Translations under genes and position numbers: made by a program
Source: Eubacteriales bacterium
Lineage (GTDB): Bacteria > Bacillota > Clostridia > Christensenellales > CAG-138
Length of the DNA stretch: 46,122 nucleotides
Reading direction: 5' to 3'
Assembly (NCBI GenBank): GCA_021372675.1
Contig: JAJFTZ010000060.1
Span: forward strand, 1 to 46,122
Notes under the pieces: model-generated
What the model saw: only the letters and a program-made list of their open reading frames with translations
The model's database searches: none
What the model was told of the DNA's origin: nothing
Part shown: positions 32,657 through 39,575 of the stretch, in pieces
Position numbering within the stretch: position 1 is the first letter of the stretch
Layout: every line of letters starts with the position of its first letter

Positions 32657-34018
32657 TTAGAATGGTTCCATGATTTCGTTTCGCGCTGTTTCAACGTTTG
32701 ATCCAAGAATCGCGATGGAAAAACGGTACAAGTATGCCTTTAAGCCTATGCCGCTCGTTGTATTATAAGCAACTTGCATCTTAATAACATCGCCGGCTGT
32801 TGCTGTAAAATCAACCATTTTGAAATTGTGACTGGTTACGCCGGTCAAATTGCTTCCCGTCACGAGCACGTCGTTCTTAGCGAGACGGTGTACTATTTTG
32901 TTATCTTGGGATACTATGTTATACCTCGCTCTATATGCGCCTGTGCGTTTTACGGTAAATCCGGTTCCACTGCCAAAGTCTACATATGTGTTACCGATAG
33001 GTGCTATAACTTCTATGTAGAGGCTGGTAAATGGCGTTTCGTATATGCAGAAATCACCTGCTTCCGGCGTGTCGGGAAACGAAACCCCCGACACGCTAAC
33101 CCCGAAAAAATAGGTACCGCTGTAATAGACCTCGACGACCTGCCCCGCCTTGACGGACATCTGCTTGCCGGTGTACTCGTACAGCGCCTTTGCGCCTTTG
33201 GCGTTGAAGTTGAGCGTAGCGTTCGTGCCCGCCGCGTGGAATTGTACCGTGCGGCGAAGCCCCGCGGCGTAGGCCGTTACCGAGGTATCCGCCACCGTAA
33301 AGGCGGGCGCGGCGCCTGCGGTCGTGAATACCTGTTCCGCTTTTTGCAACGCCGTAACGTCCGCGGCGGCGGACACGCCGAGGCTTGCGCGCGCCTCCGC
33401 GGCGCTGCCGCCGCCCGTACCGCCCGCCGCAACGGGCAGGATATCCGCCTGTAACGTGCCGCCCGTGCCGGTGAAAACGGCCTTGCCCGGTATATCGCCG
33501 ACTTTGACGGGATCGAAGCCGTTTGCGGCGTGGCTGGGCGCATGCGCCGAACGGCCCTCGTAATCGTCGGCGAGCCTATTGCACTCCGCGATGAGGCTCA
33601 TCAAAAGCGGGTACTCGTTTGCGGAGGCCGCCGTGCTGTCGTTGAAGATGCCCTTGCGGCAGTTGAAATTGAACTTCGCGGAGGTAACGAGCGTCGTCAG
33701 CCGTTCACCCGAATATACGCGCAGCTCGCATTCCACCATCCCGGGCGCGAACGAGGAAATGGAAAGCTCGATGCTCACGCGGTTGAAGTCGATGGCGATG
33801 CCGCCCTGCTCCTGCCCGGAATCCTGTGTGGAAACGCCGTCCGACTTGGAGAACACCGCGAGCACGCGGCAGCCCGTTAAATCCACCGCCTCGCCGTCGT
33901 CGGTGAGCGTAACGTCGATGATGTTGCCGTTATCGCCCTCCACCACCTCGAAGGCGCGGTTGGATACGGAGCGCTTGATGTCGAGCGCCACCGAAAACCG
34001 CTTTTCGATCTGTACCAT
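32657..34018 (-). CDS. Phage baseplate upper protein (BppU)-like / tail fibre protein
   Basis: 453 aa. The first 130 residues (MVQIEKRFSVALDIKRSVSNRAFEVVEGDNGNIIDVTLTDDGEAVDLTGCRVLAVFSKSDGVS...VECELRVYSGERLTTLVTSAKFNF) match the N-terminal domain of phage baseplate upper proteins, which fold as trimers that hold receptor-binding proteins. Next comes a glycine/alanine-rich shaft-like part (LPVAAGGTGGGSAAEARASLGVSAAADVTALQKAEQVF), common in tail fibres, then a C-terminal domain. DNA for the last 130 residues (about 32660-33060) is visibly AT-richer than the rest, suggesting a separately acquired receptor-binding tip. No capsid, tape-measure or integrase genes surround it. AAGGGAGA precedes the start. 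Confidence 0.75.
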   Translation of the reverse strand: MVQIEKRFSVALDIKRSVSNRAFEVVEGDNGNIIDVTLTDDGEAVDLTGCRVLAVFSKSDGVSTQDSGQEQGGIAIDFNRVSIELSISSFAPGMVECELRVYSGERLTTLVTSAKFNFNCRKGIFNDSTAASANEYPLLMSLIAECNRLADDYEGRSAHAPSHAANGFDPVKVGDIPGKAVFTGTGGTLQADILPVAAGGTGGGSAAEARASLGVSAAADVTALQKAEQVFTTAGAAPAFTVADTSVTAYAAGLRRTVQFHAAGTNATLNFNAKGAKALYEYTGKQMSVKAGQVVEVYYSGTYFFGVSVSGVSFPDTPEAGDFCIYETPFTSLYIEVIAPIGNTYVDFGSGTGFTVKRTGAYRARYNIVSQDNKIVHRLAKNDVLVTGSNLTGVTSHNFKMVDFTATAGDVIKMQVAYNTTSGIGLKAYLYRFSIAILGSNVETARNEIMEPF

Positions 34019-34035
34019 AAAAATCTCCCTTCAGA

Positions 34036-34070
34036 AAATAAAAAAGCGTTTCCGCGCGAGGAAACGCTTT
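34036..34070 (-). terminator. Terminator after the YdcZ-like pair
   Basis: On the minus strand AAAGCGTTTCC, a 6-base loop and GGAAACGCTTT (34070-34043) are followed by a T-run (34045-34036). It lies between the YdcZ-like gene and the phage-like gene, about 20 bases before the latter's start. Confidence 0.8.
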
Positions 34071-34155
34071 GGGCAATATGCTTCTTTGCCCTATGTACAG
34101 TATAAACGCGCGCATAGGCGCGCGCAAGGGCGCGTTTAAGGCGAAAAAAAGGCGG

Positions 34156-34605
34156 TTACGCGGCGCTGTCTTTTTTCGTGCGGCCGAGGCTTTGGTTATA
34201 GAGCACGCCGAGCAGCACCAAAACGCCGCCCAGCAACTTGCCCGCGGAGACGGGCGCGCCGCCGAGCGCGTCGATGGCGACGCCCGATACGAGCTGGCTG
34301 ACGAAGATGAGCAAAGTCAAAAGGAAGGCCGACATGCGCGGAGTGATGATGTTGGAGACCGATACCACGATCACTCCCACGAGCCCGCCCGCGTACATGG
34401 CGTAGCGCCTTAAGCCCTCGGGCAGAAAGAAAGCGGGAACCGCCTCGCCCGATACCGCGAGCAGGAGCAGGGAAAAGATAAGCCCCGTCACATAGTTGTA
34501 AAAGGCGCCGCGGTACGGGCCGAGCTTCGCGCTCAGCCGCGCGTTCACCATACGGCCCGCCACGATGGAAATACCCGCGAGGACGCCGAGGACGATAGCT
34601 GCCAT
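34156..34605 (-). CDS. YdcZ/DUF606-type DMT membrane protein (second of pair)
   Basis: 149 aa, about five hydrophobic helices: MAAIVLGVLAGISIVAGRMVNARLSAKLGPYRGAFYNYVTGLIFSLLLL opens like the DUF606 family, and the second half VSNIITPRMSAFLLTLLIFVSQLVSGVAIDALGG matches its second block. These half-size proteins act in pairs as small-multidrug/DMT-like transporters. AAGGAGG lies 6 bases before ATG at 34605; open frame continues upstream but only as overlap with the neighbour. The partner gene ends 11 bases upstream. Confidence 0.85.
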   Translation of the reverse strand: MAAIVLGVLAGISIVAGRMVNARLSAKLGPYRGAFYNYVTGLIFSLLLLAVSGEAVPAFFLPEGLRRYAMYAGGLVGVIVVSVSNIITPRMSAFLLTLLIFVSQLVSGVAIDALGGAPVSAGKLLGGVLVLLGVLYNQSLGRTKKDSAA

Positions 34606-34616
34606 AACGCGCCTCC

Positions 34617-35042
34617 TTAAAACAGCAGCATGGCCGCCGCGCCCGCCGCGATTAAGCCGGCGCCCACGAGCCTTCGCCTGTCGAACGGAACCTTTTTCGC
34701 GCCGAGCCAGCCGAAGCTGTCGATGCAAAGCGCGGCGGCCGTTTGGCCGAGAAGACCGAGCGCGAGCGTAGCCGAAACGCCGAGCGCCGCGAAGCTTACA
34801 TTGTTGCCCACCACGCCCAAGATACCGATCACGCCGCCCAGGTAATGCTGCCACGGCGCGGCGCGCAAACTCCCCTTGAGCGGCTCGCGCCGAAAAAGCA
34901 CCACGAGTGATATGGCGATAAGCCCGCTCAGGTGCACGAACACCGTGGCGTGGTAGTTGCCCCACGCCATGCCGAGATCACCGTTCATCAAGATCATCAC
35001 CGCGATGAGCGCGCCGCTCAAAATGGAAAAGAAGATCGTCAT
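34617..35042 (-). CDS. YdcZ/DUF606-type DMT membrane protein (first of pair)
   Basis: 141 aa: MTIFFSILSGALIAVMILMNGDLGMAWGNYHATVFVHLSGLIAISLVVLF, then a short loop (RREPLKGSLRAAPWQHYLGG) and IGILGVVGNNVSFAALGVSATLALGLLGQTAAALCIDSFGWLGAKKVPFDRRRLVGAGLIAAGAAAMLLF. This is the DUF606 pattern and closely resembles its downstream partner in topology. ATG at 35042 is preferred because the family starts here; a longer frame upstream is arginine-rich and not family-like. Transport substrate unknown. Confidence 0.83.
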   Translation of the reverse strand: MTIFFSILSGALIAVMILMNGDLGMAWGNYHATVFVHLSGLIAISLVVLFRREPLKGSLRAAPWQHYLGGVIGILGVVGNNVSFAALGVSATLALGLLGQTAAALCIDSFGWLGAKKVPFDRRRLVGAGLIAAGAAAMLLF

Positions 35043-35132
35043 CGATAGGCCCCCGACAATAAAGCTACGCCTAGCATACCGCATCCGCGCGCGCTCTTCA
35101 ATCCCCCGCCGTGGCGCGTTTTTTTCCTTCGT

Positions 35133-35370
35133 GGTATAATGACCGCAAAGCATGGCTGCACTGTCATTCTGAAGCGTAACGAAGAATCTTTCCCGGTATA
35201 CAGCTGAGATTCTTCGTCGCTGTGCTCCTCAGAATGACAATTTCTCATGGCATAATGTCCGCAAAGCGGTCGTTATACGGCTTATTCTATGCGCGTGTGA
35301 TTTTCGCCCTTCGGGCGAACGCACATGCGCGGATTCTACCATATCTGCTTCGCGGCTATGGTATAATGAC
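35133..35370 (+). repeat. Three direct repeats of a TATAAT-containing motif
   Basis: GGTATAATGACCGCAAAGC at 35133-35151, GGCATAATGTCCGCAAAGC at 35249-35267 and GGTATAATGAC at 35360-35370. The first two flank the miniature inverted-repeat element. Each contains a good extended -10 hexamer (TGGTATAAT at the first and third); the third is about 30 bases upstream of the metalloprotease start and may be its promoter. Confidence 0.55.
35162..35239. repeat. Miniature inverted-repeat element of the TGTCATTCTGA type
   Basis: 78 bp ending in perfect 11-bp terminal inverted repeats TGTCATTCTGA (35162-35172) and TCAGAATGACA (35229-35239), with inner arms GAAGAATCT and AGATTCTTC. The sequence can fold into one long hairpin. 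It belongs to a widespread class of non-coding bacterial repeats. It sits in the 358-base gap before the metalloprotease gene. Confidence 0.8.
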
Positions 35371-35400
35371 TAAGAATTAAGAACTAAGGATCAAAGGCTA

Positions 35401-36483
35401 ATGCGTAAGCTTCACCGCGCCGTATCCGAAGCGCTCGACCGGGTGGATTTTCCTTCACTCTTTCCGGGGTTTCATCGGTTTCCCTTCGCGTTGTACAACG
35501 GGGAGACCGTGACCCTGTGCGCATCGGAAATACCCTGCGACCGCAGGTTTTTAGGCAATACCGCCATCGAATTCGAGGGCGGTTTTCTCGCCATATGGAA
35601 GGTGGAAGCGCCGCGGGAGGAAAACCCCACTCTCCTTGCGGCCTCTCTTGTGCACGAGATGTTCCATGCGCTCCAGCGCGAGCGCGGCGAAACGCGCTTC
35701 CCAAACGATCTCGTCGGGCTCGACTATCCGCGCACGGCGGAGGTGCTTCTTGCCAAAGAGGCCGAATACGCGCTTTTGCGCGCGGCGTTTGCGGCTTTCG
35801 TTGCGGCGGAAAAGCGGGCTCTCCTTGAGCGCTTCGCGGCATACCGCCTTTATCGGGAGGCATGGATGGGGGACATCATCGGGCAGGAATACCTTGTGGA
35901 AACGGCGGAAGGTATGGCGGAGTTCGTATCGCTCAAGGCTCTCCGCGCGCTTTCGGAAAGCGCCTATATGGCGCGGCTTGAAAAGCACCTCGGCAGCCTC
36001 GAGCCGAACGGAGGATACGCGTTCGACATGCGCCGCCTCGCCTACTTCAGCGGCAGCCTGTTTCTTCTCGCCTTGGAAGACGCGGGCGTAAACGTCGCGC
36101 ACGAGGTGGGAGGGGAAAAGCGGCCGGCGTTCACGCTTTTTAGCGGCGGCATCGCGCCCACCGCGCCGCCCGCGCCCGAGGGAAATGCACTCTCGGCGGC
36201 GCTGGCGCTGGCAAAAGAGTATGAGGATGCGCTTTCGGCGCGGTTTCTCGCGTTCAAAACCCAAAGGACCATAAGACGCGAGGGGCCGTTTTACATCTGC
36301 GGCTACGACCCCATGAACATGATAAGGCACCGAGACGAGGTGCTCTGTACGCATTTCGTGATGCTCGCGCCCGAGGGCGGCGCGCCGCAATTCATCGAAG
36401 GCCCTGTGCTTTTGTATATGGAGCGGGACGGTTGCGATAAAGTCCTTGCGTATGAAACCGCGCAGGAGGGCGTCCATGTTTGA
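35401..36483 (+). CDS. Putative zinc metalloprotease (HExxH), linked to KamB/KamC
   Basis: 360 aa. A zincin motif LVHEMFHALQRE gives His85, Glu86 and His89; a later ETAEGMAEFVSLKAL, in which an E could be the third ligand, fits a gluzincin-like arrangement. No signal peptide or membrane segment, so cytoplasmic. The family is not one I recognise with a name. The 3' end overlaps the KamB-like gene by 8 bases, so it belongs to that operon. A role in clearing or processing damaged enzyme would be speculation. No strong Shine-Dalgarno is visible before the ATG (AACTAAGGATCAAAGG), the best candidate being AAGGA. Confidence 0.7.
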   Translation: MRKLHRAVSEALDRVDFPSLFPGFHRFPFALYNGETVTLCASEIPCDRRFLGNTAIEFEGGFLAIWKVEAPREENPTLLAASLVHEMFHALQRERGETRFPNDLVGLDYPRTAEVLLAKEAEYALLRAAFAAFVAAEKRALLERFAAYRLYREAWMGDIIGQEYLVETAEGMAEFVSLKALRALSESAYMARLEKHLGSLEPNGGYAFDMRRLAYFSGSLFLLALEDAGVNVAHEVGGEKRPAFTLFSGGIAPTAPPAPEGNALSAALALAKEYEDALSARFLAFKTQRTIRREGPFYICGYDPMNMIRHRDEVLCTHFVMLAPEGGAPQFIEGPVLLYMERDGCDKVLAYETAQEGVHV

Positions 36484-37480
36484 GGAGCTAACCGAGGGAG
36501 TAAGGTCTATAAGTGTCATCGGCATGTGCAAAAACGCGGGAAAAACCACCGTGTTCAACGTACTCGTGCGAGAGCTTGGCCAAAGCGGGCGCGCGCTTGG
36601 GCTTACGAGCATCGGCCGCGACGGGGAGAGCGAGGATATCGTGACCCACACGCACAAGCCGGGCATCTACGTGTACGAGGGCACGCTCGTGGCGACGGCG
36701 GAAAATTTGCTGAAACGCTGCGATATTACCCGGGAAATTCTGCACGTCACGCCTTACAACACGCCCATGGGCGCGGTGGTGCTCATGCGCGCGAAAAGCG
36801 ACGGCAAAGTGCAGCTCGCGGGGCCTTCCATCACGGCGCAGATGCGTGCGCTCAAGGAAGAATTTTACCGATTCGGCGCGGATATCGTTTTGATCGACGG
36901 CGCGGTGAGCCGAAAGACCCTTTCCGCGCCCGCGGTGAGCGAGGCGGCGATCCTCTGCACGGGCGCGTCGTACAGCGCCAATATGGATACCACGATCGAG
37001 GACACCGCCCATGTGGCGAGGCTTTTGACCCTCCCGGTGCAGACGGCGTGGACGGACGAGGAAATGGACATGCCCTTTAAAAAGGCGGCGCTCAAGCGCG
37101 GGGACGGGAGCGTATACCTTCTTGGGGAGAACGAGGCGTTTTCCGACGTGTACAAGCGGGAAAACGCGCGGCATGTTTACGTGAAAGGCGCGGTCACGGA
37201 CGCGCTGATGAAACCCGTGCTCGAAGCGGGGCTCGACCTGAGCGGCGCTTCCCTTTCCGTGGAGGACGGCACCAAGCTCCTTTTGAGCCGCGCGCTCCTC
37301 GAGCGTTTTTTCGCGCGCGGGGCGCGGCTTAGCGTGCGTTTGGGCATGCGGCTTCTCGCGGTAACGGTAAACCCCGTTTCCGCGTACGGCGGCCATTATC
37401 CCGCGCGTGAGTTCCTGGCGCGCATGAAGGAGCGCGTTTCATCGCCGGTGTTCGACGTGGGAGAGGGAGGGGAAGCATGA
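36476..37480 (+). CDS. KamB-like P-loop protein (aminomutase reactivase subunit)
   Basis: 334 aa. Near the N-terminus SISVIGMCKNAGKTTVFNVLVREL is a Walker A motif, followed by ALGLTSIGRDGESEDIVTHTHKPGIYVYEGTLVATAENLLKRCDITREIL, a pattern I associate with KamB, the ATPase-like partner of KamC from lysine 5,6-aminomutase operons; ADIVLIDGAVSRKT fits a Walker B region. KamB and KamC are thought to exchange damaged adenosylcobalamin in the mutase. No kamD/kamE or ornithine aminomutase gene is in the window. ATG at 36476 follows AGGAGGG. It overlaps the next gene by 4 bases. Confidence 0.7.
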   Translation: MFEELTEGVRSISVIGMCKNAGKTTVFNVLVRELGQSGRALGLTSIGRDGESEDIVTHTHKPGIYVYEGTLVATAENLLKRCDITREILHVTPYNTPMGAVVLMRAKSDGKVQLAGPSITAQMRALKEEFYRFGADIVLIDGAVSRKTLSAPAVSEAAILCTGASYSANMDTTIEDTAHVARLLTLPVQTAWTDEEMDMPFKKAALKRGDGSVYLLGENEAFSDVYKRENARHVYVKGAVTDALMKPVLEAGLDLSGASLSVEDGTKLLLSRALLERFFARGARLSVRLGMRLLAVTVNPVSAYGGHYPAREFLARMKERVSSPVFDVGEGGEA

Positions 37481-38928
37481 ACGAACTGAGCTACGAGCAA
37501 AGGACCGACATCGGCCTCGAATACGTGCGGGGGCTTTTGACCGTGTTTTCGCCCTACGGCGCGAAGCTCTTAAGGCACCTGCGTTTTTTCGGCGCGGACG
37601 AGCGCGGGGCGCTGGAGCGCGAGCTCGATAACGTGGAGCGCGCGAAAAACACGCTCAACGCGTTTTCCGAGGATTACGAAACGCTCGCCCATCTATTCTC
37701 GCAGCTCAAGGACATACGCCACTCCATCCGCAGGTGCGAGCGCGGGAGCTTAAGCGAAGTGGAGCTTTTCGAGATTCGGCAGTTTCTTTTGCAGCTCTCG
37801 CGCATCGTTCCCGCGTTTGAAAGGATCAACGCAGCCGCAGGCTTTACGGGCATTTCGATCGCCGCCGTGCCGGAGGCGCTCCATAAGCTCGATATGGACG
37901 GCCTCGAGAGCGCGGGCTTTTACATCGACGACGGCGCTTCCCCGGCGCTTAAGGAAATCCGCCGCGAAAAGCGGGCGCTGGAAAAGCGCATACGCGCCGC
38001 CTCGGGACAAGAGCGCGACGCGCTTTTAAGGGAGCGCGCGCTTCTCGCCGCGCGGGAGGACGAGGAGGAAGCGCAAGTGCGCACGCTCCTCTCCGAGCGG
38101 CTGCGCCCATACGCATACGAGCTTTTGGAAAACGCCGACGCCATCGGCCTTTTCGATTTCACCGTGGCGCGCGCGCGGCTTGCCCGTGCGTACGGCGCGG
38201 TAAAGCCCGAGCTATGCGACGAGGGAATCTCCGTTTCAGGCATGGTAAACCCGCGCTTCGCGGATGCGCTCAAGAAAAAAGGGAAGGTCTTTACGCCGAT
38301 TTCCATAGAGCTTTCGCGTGGCGCTACGGTGGTGACGGGCGCAAATATGGGCGGCAAGAGCGTGGCGCTTAAAACGCTCGCGCTCACGGCGCTCCTTGTG
38401 CACGCGGGCATATTCCCGTTTGCGGAACATGTCAAAACACAGCTTTTCGACCGCGTGCTCACCTTGTTCGAGGATTTGGAAAGCGCGGAAAAGGGGCTAA
38501 GTAGCTTTGGCGCGGAAATCGTGCGGCTCAACGAAATGCTGCGCGCGTGCGACGAAAACAGCCTTGTCCTTATCGACGAGCTCGCGCGCGGTACCAACCC
38601 CTACGAAGGCGCGCAGATCGTGCGCGCGGTGGCGAAGCGGCTGAATGTTTTGCCCAGCGTGAGCGTTTTGAGCACGCATTACGACCATGTGGCGGAGTAC
38701 GTTAACGCGCACTATCAGGTGAAGGGGCTTCGCGGCGCGGATATGGGCGCCGTGAAAAAGGAGATCGCCGCACTCCCGGGCGACGGTGTGGAGACCGTGG
38801 CACGGCATATGAACTACGGGCTGATCCGCGCGGAAGCGGATAATCCCTGCCCGCGCGACGCGCTCAACGTGTGCAGGCTTTTGGGGCTTGACGCGGCGGT
38901 GATGGAGGAGATAGAGAAGCTGTATTGA
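37477..38928 (+). CDS. KamC-like MutS-type ATPase (aminomutase reactivase)
   Basis: 483 aa. The C-terminal half is a MutS-type ABC ATPase: VVTGANMGGKSVALKTLALTALLVHAGIFPFAEHVKT (Walker A), LSSFGAEIVRLNEMLRACDENSLVLIDELARGTNPYEGAQIVRAV (signature and Walker B) and VSVLSTHYDHVAEYV (His switch). The N-terminal half is helical and has none of the MutS mismatch-recognition domain. Short MutS-like proteins beside KamB are the ATPase that reactivates B12-dependent lysine 5,6-aminomutase or relatives. A MutS2-like nucleic-acid role is the main alternative; there is no Smr domain. ATG overlaps the KamB-like stop. Confidence 0.75.
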   Translation: MNELSYEQRTDIGLEYVRGLLTVFSPYGAKLLRHLRFFGADERGALERELDNVERAKNTLNAFSEDYETLAHLFSQLKDIRHSIRRCERGSLSEVELFEIRQFLLQLSRIVPAFERINAAAGFTGISIAAVPEALHKLDMDGLESAGFYIDDGASPALKEIRREKRALEKRIRAASGQERDALLRERALLAAREDEEEAQVRTLLSERLRPYAYELLENADAIGLFDFTVARARLARAYGAVKPELCDEGISVSGMVNPRFADALKKKGKVFTPISIELSRGATVVTGANMGGKSVALKTLALTALLVHAGIFPFAEHVKTQLFDRVLTLFEDLESAEKGLSSFGAEIVRLNEMLRACDENSLVLIDELARGTNPYEGAQIVRAVAKRLNVLPSVSVLSTHYDHVAEYVNAHYQVKGLRGADMGAVKKEIAALPGDGVETVARHMNYGLIRAEADNPCPRDALNVCRLLGLDAAVMEEIEKLY

Positions 38929-38949
38929 AAACCGTTTAAAAAGCTCTTT

Positions 38950-39055
38950 GGGGATTCGGGGGCCGAAGCCCCCGGAAGCTTTTAACCGCTAGCGGCGACG
39001 GCCCGCGGGCCTAGTGCCGCGGGCGTATCCCGCCCGGGGCCGACATGCGCGCCGG
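38950..39055 (+). repeat. Dispersed repeat, copy B
   Basis: The counterpart of 13232-13339 in opposite orientation. It starts just after the KamC-like gene with GGGGATTCGGGGGCCGAAGCCCCCGG and contains GGCGACGGCCCGC, GGCCTAGTGCC and GGGCCGACATG. Both copies lie at the 3' side of a transcription unit. No coding capacity is evident. Confidence 0.75.
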
Positions 39056-39100
39056 ATTTGACACCTTGCAGACGGACGGGCGGTTGAGCGCGTTCGTCTG

Positions 39101-39138
39101 AAAAAAATCGCGGCGGTGACCATTGGTCACCGCCGCGA
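39101..39138 (-). terminator. Terminator of rpmE
   Basis: TCGCGGCGGTGACC (39108-39121) and its complement (39125-39138) make a perfect 14-bp stem around a 3-base loop, followed on the minus strand by seven T (39107-39101). Confidence 0.88.
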
Positions 39139-39152
39139 AAGCGCGAAAGCGC

Positions 39153-39353
39153 TTAATTGATGCCGTAGCGCTGTTTGAAACGGTTCACGCGTCCGCCGGT
39201 ATCGACCAGCTTTTGACGCCCCGTGAAAAACGGATGGCATTTGGAGCAGATTTCGACCTTGAGCTCGCCCTTGACGGAGCCGCTCAAAAAGGTTTCGCCG
39301 CATGCGCAGCGAACCACGGATTCGCCGTATGCCGGATGGATATCTTTCTTCAT
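39153..39353 (-). CDS. rpmE: 50S ribosomal protein L31 (zinc-binding type)
   Basis: 66 aa, [66 protein letters not shown]. The four cysteines CACG and CSKC mark the zinc-containing C+ form of L31. AGGAGGG precedes the ATG. rho then rpmE on the same strand is a conserved Bacillota order, but a separate promoter and leader stand between them. Confidence 0.97.
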   Translation of the reverse strand: MKKDIHPAYGESVVRCACGETFLSGSVKGELKVEICSKCHPFFTGRQKLVDTGGRVNRFKQRYGIN

Positions 39354-39445
39354 GTTTCACCCTCCTGATGATTTTGCGCAGGGCGATGGCACCATCCTGC
39401 GGCAACTCAAGTTTCCGGCTGGAATTTGCCAGCCGAACAGATGCT
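39354..39445 (-). ncRNA. Candidate structured 5' leader of rpmE
   Basis: Between the promoter and the L31 start the transcript can form CGGCTGG-caaatt-CCAGCCG (39435-39416) and a second hairpin of GCAGG/CCTGC and GATGG/CCATC arms (about 39402-39377), ending upstream of the Shine-Dalgarno. L31 leaders with autoregulatory roles are known in Bacillota; I cannot confirm a match to that motif. Confidence 0.45.
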
Positions 39446-39475
39446 ATTATAGCGCACCGCACCGCACAAATGCAA
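39446..39475 (-). promoter_or_regulatory. Promoter of rpmE
   Basis: On the minus strand TTGCAT (39475-39470), 18-base spacer, TATAAT (39451-39446). Confidence 0.7.
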
Positions 39476-39575
39476 GAGCATTTTTCAAAAAGCGCCCGTT
39501 TTTCGCTTGTTTTTTCATGGAAATATCCGCGGGGGGCGCCTATCGCTGTTTGGGGCGCCGCGCGAGGGAGATAAA

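Noticed and set aside
35039-35248. Small frame containing CHSEEHSDEESQ
   Set aside because: This peptide is the classic false translation of TGTCATTCTGA-type repeat elements, not a gene.
37477-38928. DNA mismatch repair protein MutS or MutS2
   Set aside because: The mismatch-recognition domain and the Smr domain are absent, the length is only 483 residues, and the upstream gene is KamB-like.
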